A stretch of 64,000 nt of DNA, taken from NCBI RefSeq assembly GCF_004136015.1, contig NZ_CP024866.1, positions 971,727 to 1,035,726 on the forward strand. The letters are read 5' to 3'. A model generated the notes under the pieces. That model did not search any database and was not told the origin of the DNA. It was given only the letters and a program-made list of their open reading frames with translations. Shown here piece by piece: positions 9,241-18,503 of this stretch. This DNA is from Pseudomonas sp. ACM7 (GTDB taxonomy: Bacteria > Pseudomonadota > Gammaproteobacteria > Pseudomonadales > Pseudomonadaceae). How positions within the stretch are numbered: position 1 is the first letter of the stretch; each line of letters begins with the position of its first letter. The position numbers and the translations under genes were made by a program.

Positions 9241-10074
9241 TCAACCGCAGCTGGGCAAATTCTTTTCCTGACGTTTGGCTTCGCCCCACAAGGCGTCCAA
9301 CTCTTCGAGGGTGCAATCTTCTATGGGACGGTGGGTGTCGCGCAATGCCTGTTCGATAAAACGGAAGCGTCTTTCGAACTTGCTGTTGGCGCCACGCAGT
9401 GCAGTTTCGGGATCGACCTTGAGATGACGCGCCAGATTGACCACGGAAAACAGCAGATCACCGACTTCATCGGCAATCGCTACCGAGTCATTGTCGGCCA
9501 TGGCTTCGAGCACTTCATCGAGCTCTTCGCGCACTTTGTCGAGCACCGGCAAGGGGTCCGGCCAGTCGAACCCGACCTGCCCTGCGCGCTTCTGCAACTT
9601 CGCCGAGCGGGACAATGCCGGCAGTGCTGCGGGTACGTCGTCGAGCAAGGACAGTTGCGTTGGCGTGGATGATTTCTCGGCGCGTTCTTCAGCCTTGATC
9701 TCTTCCCAGCGTTGTTTGACCTGCTCTTCACTCAGGCGCGGAACATCCAGCGGCGCGTACAGATCACCGGTAGGAAACACGTGCGGATGACGGCGAATCA
9801 ACTTGCGGGTGATGCTGTCGACCACACCTTCGAATTCGAAGCGTCCCTCTTCACGGGCCAGCTGGCTGTAATAAACCACCTGGAACAGTAAATCCCCCAA
9901 CTCACCCTGCAAGTGATCGAAGTCACCGCGCTCGATGGCGTCGGCGACTTCATAGGCTTCCTCAAGGGTGTGCGGGACGATGGTTTCGTAGGTTTGCTTG
10001 ATGTCCCACGGGCAGCCGAACTGCGGGTCGCGCAGACGGCTCATCAGGTGCAGCAAGTCTTCAAGTGAATACAT
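9241..10074 (-). CDS. mazG: Nucleoside triphosphate pyrophosphohydrolase MazG
   Basis: The 277-residue protein contains two MazG folds. The first has RLRDPQFGCPWD, EEAYEVADAIE and GELGDLLFQVVYYSQ. The second, near residue 170 onward, has REELDEVLEAMADND and DEVGDLLFSVVNLARHL, with the expected acidic metal-binding clusters. MazG hydrolyses NTPs to NMP and pyrophosphate; in E. coli it lowers ppGpp and cleans the nucleotide pool. I chose the ATG at 10074 over an in-frame TTG at 10077. It lies just downstream of relA, the ppGpp synthetase, separated by a REPIN. Confidence 0.95.
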   Translation of the reverse strand: MYSLEDLLHLMSRLRDPQFGCPWDIKQTYETIVPHTLEEAYEVADAIERGDFDHLQGELGDLLFQVVYYSQLAREEGRFEFEGVVDSITRKLIRRHPHVFPTGDLYAPLDVPRLSEEQVKQRWEEIKAEERAEKSSTPTQLSLLDDVPAALPALSRSAKLQKRAGQVGFDWPDPLPVLDKVREELDEVLEAMADNDSVAIADEVGDLLFSVVNLARHLKVDPETALRGANSKFERRFRFIEQALRDTHRPIEDCTLEELDALWGEAKRQEKNLPSCG

Positions 10075-10098
10075 CAATCAATCTCTACTCAAAACCAA

Positions 10099-10188
10099 TG
10101 TGGGAGCGAGCTTGCTCGCGATAGGGCCGGCACATCCAACATCACTGTTGACTGAACGGCCCTCATCGCGAGCAAGCTCGCTCCCACA
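10099..10188. repeat. REPIN between relA and mazG
   Basis: Two inverted TGTGGGAGCGAGCTTGCTCG units flank a spacer of about 45 bases. It fills the whole gap between the relA stop and the mazG start and could form a stable hairpin in a relA-mazG transcript. Confidence 0.9.
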
Positions 10189-10199
10189 GGGGATCACCA

Positions 10200-12443
10200 T
10201 CACGGCGTACGGTTACGACGGGTTTCGATGATGTTCGGCAACTGGGAAATCCGCCCCAGCAACCGCCCCAGTGCATCCAGCCCCGGAATCTCGATGGTCA
10301 GGGACATCAACGCGGTGTTGTCCTCTTTGTTCGAGCGGGTGTTGACCGCCAGCACATTGATCCGCTCGTTGAGCAGCACTTGCGAAACGTCACGCAGCAG
10401 ACCGGACCGGTCGTAGGCGCGGATGATGATGTCCACCGGATAGGTGAGCACCGGCACCGGCCCCCAGCTGACCTGGATGATCCGCTCGGGCTCGCGCCCG
10501 CCCAGTTGCAGCACCGAGGCGCAGTCCTGACGGTGAATACTCACACCGCGGCCCACGGTGATGTAACCGACAATCGCATCCCCCGGCAGCGGCTGGCAGC
10601 AGCCGGCCATCTGGGTCATCAGGTTGCCGACGCCCTGGATCTGGATGTCGCCGCGCTTGCCCGGTTTGTAACCGGTGGCTTTGCGTGGAATCAGTTCCAG
10701 CTGTTCGCTGCCGCGTTCCGGCTCGACCAGTTGCTGCGCCAGGTTCACCAGTTGTGCCAGACGCAAATCGCCTGCACCCAACGCGGCGAACATGTCTTCG
10801 GCCATTTTCATGTTGGCCTTTTCGGCCAGCTTGTCGAAATCTACCGCTGGCAGACCGAGGCGGTTGAGTTCGCGCTCCAGCAAGGTTTTACCGGCGGCGA
10901 CGTTCTGATCGCGCGCCTGCAATTTGAACCAGTGAACGATCTTCGCCCGTGCCCGCGAGGTGGTGATGTAACCCAGGTTCGGGTTCAGCCAGTCGCGGCT
11001 CGGGGTGCCGTGCTTGCTGGTGATGATCTCGACCTGTTCACCGGTTTGCAGGCTGTAGTTGAGCGGCACGATGCGCCCGTTGATCTTCGCGCCACGACAG
11101 TTGTGACCGATTTCGGTGTGCACGCGGTAGGCGAAGTCCAGCGGCGTCGCGCCCTTCGGCAAGTCGATGGCGTGACCGTCCGGGGTGAAGATGTACACCC
11201 GATCCGGTTCGATATCGACCCGCAGCTGTTCAGCCAGGCCGCCGATGTCACCCAATTCTTCATGCCACTCGAGGACCTGACGCAGCCAGGAGATTTTCTC
11301 TTCGTAGTGGTTGGAGCCGGATTTGACGTCGGTGCCCTTGTAGCGCCAGTGCGCGCAAACGCCCAGCTCGGCTTCTTCGTGCATGGCGTGGGTGCGGATC
11401 TGCACTTCCAGCACCTTGCCCTCGGGGCCAATCACCGCGGTGTGCAGCGAGCGGTAGCCGTTCTCTTTCGGGTTGGCGATGTAGTCGTCGAATTCTTTCG
11501 GGATGTGCCGCCACAGGGTGTGGACGATACCGAGCGCGGTGTAGCAGTCGCGCATTTCCGGCACCAGCACGCGAACGGCGCGCACGTCGTAGATCTGGCT
11601 GAATTCCAGACCCTTGCGCTGCATTTTGCGCCAGATCGAATAGATGTGTTTGGCTCGGCCGCTGATGTCGGCGTCGACGCCGGTGGCGGTCAGCTCATTC
11701 TTCAGTTGGCTCATCACGTCGGCGATGAAGCGCTCGCGATCCAGACGCCGCTCATGAAGCAACTTGGCGATCTGCTTGTACTGATCGGGCTCAAGGTAAC
11801 GGAAGGACAAGTCCTCCAGTTCCCACTTGATGTGACCGATACCGAGACGGTGAGCCAAAGGCGCGTAGATGTCGAAGACTTCACGGGCGACGCGGTTGCG
11901 TTTTTCGTCATCGGCGGTTTTCACCGCACGAATCGCGCAGGTGCGTTCGGCCAGTTTGATCAGCGCAACGCGAACGTCGTCGACCATGGCGACCAGCATC
12001 TTGCGCAGGTTTTCGACCTGGCCCTGCGTGCCCAGTACCAGGGATTGACGGGGGCTGAGGCTGGCGCTGATCGCCGCCATGCGCAACACGCCGTCGATGA
12101 GTTTGGCGACCACCGGACCGAAGCGCTGGCTGATCGCCGGCAACTCAATCTGGCCTTCGCGCACGCCGCGATACAGGATCGCGGCAACCAACGAATCCTG
12201 ATCGAGTTTGAGGTCGGCGAGAATCTCGGCGATCTCAAGGCCCGTGCGGAAACTCGAGGTCCCTTCGGACCACAGGTTTTTCGCCGCATTGGCTTGTTGT
12301 TCAGACGCACGAGCAAACTCGCACGCTTCTTTCAAGGCTTCGCGATCCAGTGCCGGATCGACACTGACCGCGTGATCGAGCCAAGCCTCGAGATTGATAC
12401 TGCCGTCGGTGTTGATCGGCTGGTGTGCTCTCACCTGTACCAT
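10200..12443 (-). CDS. relA: GTP pyrophosphokinase (ppGpp synthetase I)
   Basis: The 747-residue protein has the RelA layout: a pseudo-hydrolase N-terminal region, a synthetase domain (GRAKHIYSIWRKMQRK, IYDVRAVRVLV, NGYRSLHTAV), a TGS domain (VYIFTPDGHAIDLPKGATPLDFAYRVHTEIGH), a zinc-finger/helical region with CCQPLPGD and a C-terminal ACT domain. The hydrolase HD motif is absent (AAILYRGVREG where SpoT has a His-Asp pair). The synthetase bears EFDD, typical of RelA. The enzyme makes (p)ppGpp from GTP/GDP and ATP on stalled ribosomes. It follows rlmD on the same strand after 123 bases. Confidence 0.97.
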   Translation of the reverse strand: MVQVRAHQPINTDGSINLEAWLDHAVSVDPALDREALKEACEFARASEQQANAAKNLWSEGTSSFRTGLEIAEILADLKLDQDSLVAAILYRGVREGQIELPAISQRFGPVVAKLIDGVLRMAAISASLSPRQSLVLGTQGQVENLRKMLVAMVDDVRVALIKLAERTCAIRAVKTADDEKRNRVAREVFDIYAPLAHRLGIGHIKWELEDLSFRYLEPDQYKQIAKLLHERRLDRERFIADVMSQLKNELTATGVDADISGRAKHIYSIWRKMQRKGLEFSQIYDVRAVRVLVPEMRDCYTALGIVHTLWRHIPKEFDDYIANPKENGYRSLHTAVIGPEGKVLEVQIRTHAMHEEAELGVCAHWRYKGTDVKSGSNHYEEKISWLRQVLEWHEELGDIGGLAEQLRVDIEPDRVYIFTPDGHAIDLPKGATPLDFAYRVHTEIGHNCRGAKINGRIVPLNYSLQTGEQVEIITSKHGTPSRDWLNPNLGYITTSRARAKIVHWFKLQARDQNVAAGKTLLERELNRLGLPAVDFDKLAEKANMKMAEDMFAALGAGDLRLAQLVNLAQQLVEPERGSEQLELIPRKATGYKPGKRGDIQIQGVGNLMTQMAGCCQPLPGDAIVGYITVGRGVSIHRQDCASVLQLGGREPERIIQVSWGPVPVLTYPVDIIIRAYDRSGLLRDVSQVLLNERINVLAVNTRSNKEDNTALMSLTIEIPGLDALGRLLGRISQLPNIIETRRNRTP

Positions 12444-12566
12444 CTTGCTTACCTTCCCTACGACGCAGATTCAATGCGTCAAATCGCTGACCTTCGTTGC
12501 CCGTGCGCCCACATCAGGGCCGGTACGCGGCTGCACGGGCGGGCCAGTCGGACCAGACGAGCCGTC

Positions 12567-13919
12567 CTAGCTCGCTTCAAATAACGCCATGGCCTCGACA
12601 TGTGCCGTCTGAGGAAACATATCGAGAATCCCGGCACGTTTTAACCGGTAGCCCTGCTTGATCAATTCGACCGTATCGCGCGCCAGAGTTGCCGGATTGC
12701 ACGACACATACACCAACCGTTTGGCGCCCAGGGACGCAAGCTTGCGCACTGCCTCGAAAGCACCGTCACGCGGTGGGTCCAAGAGTACCGCACAAAAGCC
12801 TTCGCGCGCCCATTCGGCATCGGTCAAAGGCTGGGATAAATCGGCCTGAAAAAACTTAGCATTATGAAGATTGTTGCTAGCAGCGTTCGCGGCTGCTCGC
12901 TCGACCATCGCCTGCACACCTTCCACCGCCACCACTTCGCGAACGACCTTGGCCAGCGGCAAGGCAAAGTTACCCAAACCACAGAATAGATCGAGAACTC
13001 GTTCCTCCGCCGTCGGCTTCAGCCACTCCAACGCTTGAGCGATCATCGCTTCGTTGACCCCGGCGTTGACCTGGATGAAATCGCCCGGCCGATAGGCCAG
13101 GTTCAAGTCCCACTGTTCAAGCCGATAACCCAACGACTGGTCAGCCTCGACCGGTTGCGGTTCGCCGTCACCGTGCAGCCACAGTTGGGCTTCATGGAAC
13201 GCGCAGAAATCCTTGAGGATCGTCATGTCAGCGTCGGACAGCGGCGCCATGTGCCGCAGCAACACCGCCAACGACGAACCGCTGAACAACTCCACATGCC
13301 CCAGCGCCTGAGGTTTGCTCAAGCGCCGAAGCATTTCCGGCAAGCGGGTCATGATCTGTTGCAAGGGCTGTACCAGCACCATGCATTCGTTGATCGCAAC
13401 GATGTCCTGACTGCCAGCGGCGCGGAAACCGACTTCGAGCTTTTTCGCCTTCATGTCCCAGCGCACCGCCACTCGGGCGCGACGCCGGTAACCGAATTCC
13501 GGACCGTTCAAAGGCGCGGCCCATTCTTCGGGTTCAACACCGGCGACCTTCGACAATTGCTCGGCGAGCATGCGCTGTTTCAGGGCGAGTTGTTCGTTGT
13601 GCGGCAGATGTTGCACGCTGCAACCGCCACAGCGACCGGCATGCGGACACGGTGCCGGGCGGCGCAGTTCGCTGGCCTGGAACACCCGTTCGGTGCGCGC
13701 CTCGACCACTTTGCCGTGGGCGCCCAACACGCGTGCTTCGACTTCTTCACCGGCCAATGCGCCGATGACGAACCAGGTGCGACCTTCAAAAAACGCGATA
13801 CCGCGACCGTCATTAGCCAGGCGCTCAATACTCAAGCGCTGCTTTTTGCCGGTCGGAATTTGCGGGGCCTTGCTGCCGCCGGTGGGCTGGAAGCGCAGGC
13901 CTCTCTCTTGCTTGGCCAT
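12567..13919 (-). CDS. rlmD: 23S rRNA (uracil1939-C5)-methyltransferase
   Basis: The 450-residue protein has an N-terminal TRAM domain ([21 protein letters not shown]) and an iron-sulphur cluster cysteine set ([14 protein letters not shown]). The C-terminal SAM-binding methyltransferase domain shows [20 protein letters not shown] and catalytic [11 protein letters not shown]. RlmD (RumA) adds a methyl group to U1939 of 23S rRNA. Its ATG overlaps the cysM stop by one base, so the two are translationally coupled. relA is next downstream, the standard Pseudomonas cysM-rlmD-relA order. Confidence 0.96.
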   Translation of the reverse strand: MAKQERGLRFQPTGGSKAPQIPTGKKQRLSIERLANDGRGIAFFEGRTWFVIGALAGEEVEARVLGAHGKVVEARTERVFQASELRRPAPCPHAGRCGGCSVQHLPHNEQLALKQRMLAEQLSKVAGVEPEEWAAPLNGPEFGYRRRARVAVRWDMKAKKLEVGFRAAGSQDIVAINECMVLVQPLQQIMTRLPEMLRRLSKPQALGHVELFSGSSLAVLLRHMAPLSDADMTILKDFCAFHEAQLWLHGDGEPQPVEADQSLGYRLEQWDLNLAYRPGDFIQVNAGVNEAMIAQALEWLKPTAEERVLDLFCGLGNFALPLAKVVREVVAVEGVQAMVERAAANAASNNLHNAKFFQADLSQPLTDAEWAREGFCAVLLDPPRDGAFEAVRKLASLGAKRLVYVSCNPATLARDTVELIKQGYRLKRAGILDMFPQTAHVEAMALFEAS

Positions 13920-14821
13920 CAGTTAGGCGCGTCGAAAATGCCGGTCGACAAGTAACGGTCGCCACGGTCGCAGATGATCGCGACGATCACCGCGTTTTCA
14001 ACTTCTTTGGACAGACGCAGCATCGCTGCCACCGCCCCGCCCGAGGACACGCCGCAGAAGATGCCTTCTTCGCGAGCCAGACGACGGGTCACGTCTTCGG
14101 CTTCGCTTTGCGCCATGTCGACGATCCGGTCCACGCGCTCGGCCTGGTAGATCTTCGGCAGGTATTCCTGCGGCCAGCGACGGATGCCCGGAATCGCCGA
14201 GCCTTCCATCGGTTGCAGACCGATGATCTGCACGCTTTCGTTCTGCTCTTTCAAGTAGCGCGAGACGCCCATGATGGTACCGGTGGTGCCCATGGAGCTG
14301 ACGAAATGGGTGATGGTGCCTTCGGTCTGACGCCAGATTTCCGGGCCAGTGGTGGTGTAGTGCGCTTGCGGGTTGTCCCCGTTGGCGAACTGATCCAGCA
14401 CCTTGCCGCGGCCTTCGGCTTCCATTCGCTGGGCGAGGTCACGAGCGCCTTCCATGCCCTCTTCCTGAGTGACCAGAATCAGCTCGGCGCCATACGCCGT
14501 CATGGCGGCTTTACGTTCGGCGCTGGAGTTGTCCGGCATGATCAGGATCATCTTGTAACCCTTGATCGCGGCGGCCATCGCCAGGGCGATCCCGGTATTG
14601 CCCGAGGTCGCTTCGATCAGCGTATCGCCGACGTGGATCTGCCCGCGCAATTCAGCGCGGGTGATCATCGACAGCGCCGGACGGTCCTTGACCGAACCCG
14701 CCGGGTTATTCCCTTCGAGCTTGAGCAATAGGGTATTGCTGGTGGCGCCAGGCAGACGCTGCAAACGGACCAGCGGAGTGTTGCCGACGCAATCGGCGAT
14801 GGTTGGGTACTGCAAGGTCAT
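13919..14821 (-). CDS. cysM: Cysteine synthase B
   Basis: Starting at the ATG at 14821 ([20 protein letters not shown]), the protein has 300 residues, the usual CysM length; a longer in-frame extension upstream is not credible. PLP enzyme motifs are present: the Schiff-base lysine in AGSVKDRPA, the substrate loop [12 protein letters not shown], the phosphate-binding [13 protein letters not shown] and the C-terminal CGVSSGGAV. CysM condenses O-acetylserine with sulphide or thiosulphate to make cysteine or S-sulphocysteine. It leads the cysM-rlmD pair. Confidence 0.96.
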   Translation of the reverse strand: MTLQYPTIADCVGNTPLVRLQRLPGATSNTLLLKLEGNNPAGSVKDRPALSMITRAELRGQIHVGDTLIEATSGNTGIALAMAAAIKGYKMILIMPDNSSAERKAAMTAYGAELILVTQEEGMEGARDLAQRMEAEGRGKVLDQFANGDNPQAHYTTTGPEIWRQTEGTITHFVSSMGTTGTIMGVSRYLKEQNESVQIIGLQPMEGSAIPGIRRWPQEYLPKIYQAERVDRIVDMAQSEAEDVTRRLAREEGIFCGVSSGGAVAAMLRLSKEVENAVIVAIICDRGDRYLSTGIFDAPN

Positions 14822-14929
14822 GGCGTATTCGCAATCCAGACTGCGGGGGCGCCTATCATACCGGCAAACCGACCCAGGCCATATCACGCAAAGTACGGTG
14901 CTTATGGTTTATGGGAATAAGGTGCTGGA

Positions 14930-15952
14930 TCAGTACTCTTCGCCTTGCGCGACGTTCAATGCATAGAACTCATGCAACTTGGCCTGCAACAACTGTTTGT
15001 CCGGTAGCTGCACCTGGTATTCAGCGATCAGCGCTGGCGACAGGCTGCGGTTAAGGGCGTACTCGACCACCTCGTCATCCTTGCTGGCACAGAGCAACAC
15101 ACCAATGGCCGGGTTTTCGTGGGGTTTGCGCTCATCGCGATCCAGCGCTTCCAGATAGAAGCTCAGCTTGCCCAGATACTCCGGCTCAAAACGGCCGACC
15201 TTAAGCTCAATGGCCACCAGGCAGTTGAGCCCACGGTGGAAGAACAGCAGATCCAGGGCGAAATCACGCCCCCCGACTTGCATCGGGTGTTCAGACCCGA
15301 CAAAACAAAAGTCGCGACCCAGTTCGATCAGAAATTCCTTGAGACGCGCCAGTAACCCTTTGTGCAGATCGGTTTCGGCATGGCCGCCGGGCAGCTCGAG
15401 AAACTCGACCATGTAGGCGTCGCGGAATATCTCCAGCGCTGCCGGGTGAGTTTGTTTCAGCACTGCTGAGACTTTTGCTGGTTGGGTAATGCTGCGCTCG
15501 AACAGTGCAGCTTTTAGCTGGCGTTCCAGCTCACGCGTCGACCACTTTTCCTGGACGGTCAATCGCAGATAGAACTCACGCTCTTGCGGGAGTTTGCTCT
15601 GACTTAGAATGAGCAGGTTGTGAGTCCAGGGTAATTGTGTCAGCAGCGCTGACACTTTTTCATCGCCCCGATAAGCCTCGTAGAACTGGCGCATACGGAA
15701 CAGATTGCGCCGGGTAAACCCGCGCAACCCTGGTTGAGTCTGAGCCAGATGCTCGGCCAGTTGATTGACCACGGCATCTCCCCACTCAGCCTGTTCCAGC
15801 TTGCGACTGATGTAAGCACCCACCTGCCAATACAGCTCGATCAACTGGGTATTCACCGCTTGCATGGCCTGCTGCTTGGCACTGTGAATCAGTGCAAGCA
15901 CTTCATTGAAACGGTCGTCGGCTGCGTTGCCGGGGACGCTGGATGCATTCAT
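14930..15952 (-). CDS. DUF1016 (YhcG-type) PD-(D/E)XK nuclease-like protein
   Basis: The 340-residue soluble protein has an N-terminal helical DUF1016/YhcG domain (IELYWQVGAYISRKLEQAEWG, GLRGFTRRNLFRMRQFYEAY, LPWTHNLLIL). The C-terminal nuclease fold has the metal-binding pattern: acidic residue in DFALDLLFF and the ExK in IELKVGRFEPEYLGKLSFYLEALD. All catalytic positions appear intact. The family is widespread in accessory regions, sometimes near restriction or defence genes. Here it stands alone between cysM and a two-component pair, in a place where relatives usually have none. The cellular role is unknown. Confidence 0.9.
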   Translation of the reverse strand: MNASSVPGNAADDRFNEVLALIHSAKQQAMQAVNTQLIELYWQVGAYISRKLEQAEWGDAVVNQLAEHLAQTQPGLRGFTRRNLFRMRQFYEAYRGDEKVSALLTQLPWTHNLLILSQSKLPQEREFYLRLTVQEKWSTRELERQLKAALFERSITQPAKVSAVLKQTHPAALEIFRDAYMVEFLELPGGHAETDLHKGLLARLKEFLIELGRDFCFVGSEHPMQVGGRDFALDLLFFHRGLNCLVAIELKVGRFEPEYLGKLSFYLEALDRDERKPHENPAIGVLLCASKDDEVVEYALNRSLSPALIAEYQVQLPDKQLLQAKLHEFYALNVAQGEEY

Positions 15953-16092
15953 GCCGAACTCCTGGAGGACGAGGAAAAACGCGAGTCTATTCCGTCAAGT
16001 CAGGCTTAAGGTGTCGGCGATACCCTTTAGGAAAGGTCGTACAAAATAACGGGAACGCTCCGGTAAAAACAGAACGGTGGTGTAGGGAAGGG

Positions 16093-16206
16093 CCTCTTCG
16101 CGAGCAGGCTCGCTCCCACAGGGCTAGGCGTTGATCACACCATTTGTGGCCGACACACCTCCACTGTGGGAGCGAGCTTGTCTCCGGGCGGCGATCCGAC
16201 GATGGC
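16093..16206. repeat. REP pair overlapping the kinase 3' end
   Basis: A CTTCGCGAGCAGGCTCGCTC unit at the left and a TGTGGGAGCGAGCTTGTCTC unit extended by GGGCGGCGATCCGACGAT at the right form an inverted pair. The right unit lies inside the reading frame of the histidine kinase and encodes its last residues. The remainder of the gap 15953-16134 holds no gene. Confidence 0.85.
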
Positions 16207-17580
16207 GTCGTCACTGACACCACCGTCATCAGCCACTAATCGAATATTAAGCCGCAACCCTACCTCAGTGTTCTCAGCCCAAAGACTCCCACCCTGCCGC
16301 TGCACCGCATTCCTCGCAATGCTCAACCCCAAGCCAAATCCACCATCCCCCGGCCGTGAACCGTCGAGTCGAATGAACGGACAGAAGATCCGCTCAAGAT
16401 CCGCCTCTGCCACCCCGCCGCCCTCATCCTCCAGCCACACATGCCAGAAGTCGCCATCGCGCTGCCCACCAAGGCGTACAACGCTGCCCTGCGGTGAATG
16501 ACGAATGGCATTGCGCAGGATGTTTTCCAGCGCTTGAGCCAACGTATTGAGATGGCCGCGCACCCAGCAGGACGAATCCACCGCGCACTGCAACCGGCTC
16601 GCCGGCCAGCCACTTTCATAGCAGGCATTTTCCGTGAGCATTTCCCACAACGCCTGAATCTGGATCGATTCGTCGGGCAGCGGCGCGCGCTCGGTGTCAA
16701 GCCAGGCCAGTTGCAGGGTGTCTTCCACCAGACGCTGCATGCCATCGACCTCTCGGCCGATGCGCTCGCGCAATTGCGTCAACCCCTGCTCGCTTTCGCT
16801 GGCCACCCGCAGGCGACTCAGTGGCGTGCGCAATTCGTGGGACAGGTCGCGCAGCAGTTGTTGTTGCAGGGCCACCGTGCTTTGCAGGCGCTCGGACAGG
16901 TGATCGAAGGCCCGGCCCAGTTCACCCAGCTCATCCGGGCGATTGGTAATGCGGCTCGACAACCGCACATTCAACGGGTCGGCACGCCAGGCATTGGCTT
17001 GTTCGCGCAGACTGTTCAAAGGCACGACCAGCAACCGATACAGACCGACGCACAACAGTAAGGTGAACAGCCCGGGAATCACCCCGTTGGTGATCACCCG
17101 CCAGAACACCCGGTAGTGCCCGGGCACGAAACGCCGGGGCAGTTCGATCACCAGGCTGCCAGCGGACGGATCGTTGGGAAAAGGCACTCTCAACCACGGC
17201 AAGCCTTTGGTATGGCGACTCGTCGGCCAATCCAGACCGCGTAAAAAGGTCAGGCGCCGGGTTTCTTTTTCCGTCAGCGGGTAACTGCTCAATGACTGCA
17301 AGTCACCGCCAATCACACCGACCCATGTCGACTCACGATGGCCGACGCTCTGCAACCAGGCATCGACACCTGCACTCTGACGCTGATTCCACGCCTGCTC
17401 GGCTTCGGCGGCGTAGCGCATCAGCGTGCCCCGTGCCTCGTCGGACAGGAACAGGTTTTTCTGTTCCATGTAGCGCCCCCAGGACCAACTGAGCCAGATC
17501 ATCAGCAGACAGAACGCCACCAACAAACACGCCAGTTTCCAGAACAGCGAATGCCTGCCCGGCAGGTCAGTCCACTTCAT
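16135..17580 (-). CDS. Sensor histidine kinase of an OmpR-type pair (PirS-like position)
   Basis: The protein has 481 residues from the ATG at 17580; a GTG at 17589 is the alternative. It shows a membrane segment near residues 14-35, a periplasmic domain of about 130 residues, a second membrane segment, a HAMP linker, HisKA with LRDLSHELRTPLSR and a HATPase with NAIRHSPQGSVV and GGFGLGLSIARN. It overlaps the regulator gene by 14 bases. The last 20 or so residues (from about GSPPGDK) are encoded by a REP sequence, so the C-terminus is unusual. In P. aeruginosa the pair beside cysM and gacS is PirRS, which controls the enterobactin receptor PirA; no receptor gene is adjacent here. Confidence 0.88.
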   Translation of the reverse strand: MKWTDLPGRHSLFWKLACLLVAFCLLMIWLSWSWGRYMEQKNLFLSDEARGTLMRYAAEAEQAWNQRQSAGVDAWLQSVGHRESTWVGVIGGDLQSLSSYPLTEKETRRLTFLRGLDWPTSRHTKGLPWLRVPFPNDPSAGSLVIELPRRFVPGHYRVFWRVITNGVIPGLFTLLLCVGLYRLLVVPLNSLREQANAWRADPLNVRLSSRITNRPDELGELGRAFDHLSERLQSTVALQQQLLRDLSHELRTPLSRLRVASESEQGLTQLRERIGREVDGMQRLVEDTLQLAWLDTERAPLPDESIQIQALWEMLTENACYESGWPASRLQCAVDSSCWVRGHLNTLAQALENILRNAIRHSPQGSVVRLGGQRDGDFWHVWLEDEGGGVAEADLERIFCPFIRLDGSRPGDGGFGLGLSIARNAVQRQGGSLWAENTEVGLRLNIRLVADDGGVSDDAIVGSPPGDKLAPTVEVCRPQMV

Positions 17581-18289
17581 CGACAGCACTCAATACGTAA
17601 CCCTTGCCCCACACCGTGCGCACTTCGCGCTCGAGGTAACCGACAGCCTTGAGCTTGCGGCGGATCTGACTGATATGCATGTCGAGGCTGCGGTCATGGG
17701 GCGCGTAACCGCGCTGCAGTACATGCTGGTAAAGGAAGGCTTTGCTCAGGACTTCATCGCCATTGCGGTTCAGCGTTTCCAGCAACCGGTATTCGCTGCG
17801 GGTCAGGCCGGCAGCGTGTTCGCCATAAAAGACATCACAGCATTCATCGTCGAAACGCAGGCTGTCCGCCGAAGGGGCAATCGGTGCCGGCGCCGGCCGG
17901 CGGTCGAGCGCGACGCGCCGCAGGATCGCTTCGATGCGCACCCGCAACTCGACCATGCTGAAAGGTTTGGGCAGGTAATCATCGGCGCCCAGCCGAAAAC
18001 CACTGATGCGATCCGCCTCGGCACCGAGCGCCGACATCAGCACCACCGGGGTGGAATGGCTCTGGCGCAACTGCGTCAGTACATTCAGCCCGTCCAGGCC
18101 CGGCAGCAGAATATCCATCAGCACCACATCGAAGGCTTGCTGGCGGGCGATGGTCAAGCCTTCCAGACCGTTCTGGCACCACGTCACCTGAAAACCGCAA
18201 CGTCCCAGGTGCTCATGAACATAGGCGCCGAGTACGAGGTCGTCTTCTATAGACAGGATACGAGGGTGGCCAGCAGTGATGGGAGTCAT
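17567..18289 (-). CDS. OmpR/PhoB-type response regulator (PirR-like position)
   Basis: The 240-residue regulator starts at the ATG at 18289; the in-frame TTG twelve bases upstream is less likely. The receiver has the acidic pair Glu15-Asp16-Asp17, phospho-acceptor Asp59 (VLMDILLPGLDG) and the lysine in YLPKPFSMVEL. The C-terminal winged helix ends RKLKAVGYLEREVRTVWGKG. It is translated just ahead of, and overlapping, its kinase. Target genes are not evident in the window. It is divergent from gacS. Confidence 0.9.
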   Translation of the reverse strand: MTPITAGHPRILSIEDDLVLGAYVHEHLGRCGFQVTWCQNGLEGLTIARQQAFDVVLMDILLPGLDGLNVLTQLRQSHSTPVVLMSALGAEADRISGFRLGADDYLPKPFSMVELRVRIEAILRRVALDRRPAPAPIAPSADSLRFDDECCDVFYGEHAAGLTRSEYRLLETLNRNGDEVLSKAFLYQHVLQRGYAPHDRSLDMHISQIRRKLKAVGYLEREVRTVWGKGYVLSAVDEVD

Positions 18290-18503
18290 GACTATCTGCA
18301 AATAATTCTCAGTTGGCGATTATTCAAGATTGCCTCGCTGTGGGCAACACAAGGTTTGCCCGTGACGTAAAAGTGGTGATCCGGCCGACGAATGCCGACA
18401 TCAATTTTACGAAGATTGCCCGCCTGCAAATCGCTACACTGCGCAGGTGGCGCGTGCTGGACGTACGTGCAGGTCATTAAATCGCTGGATGCAGGAGAGA
18501 TGC

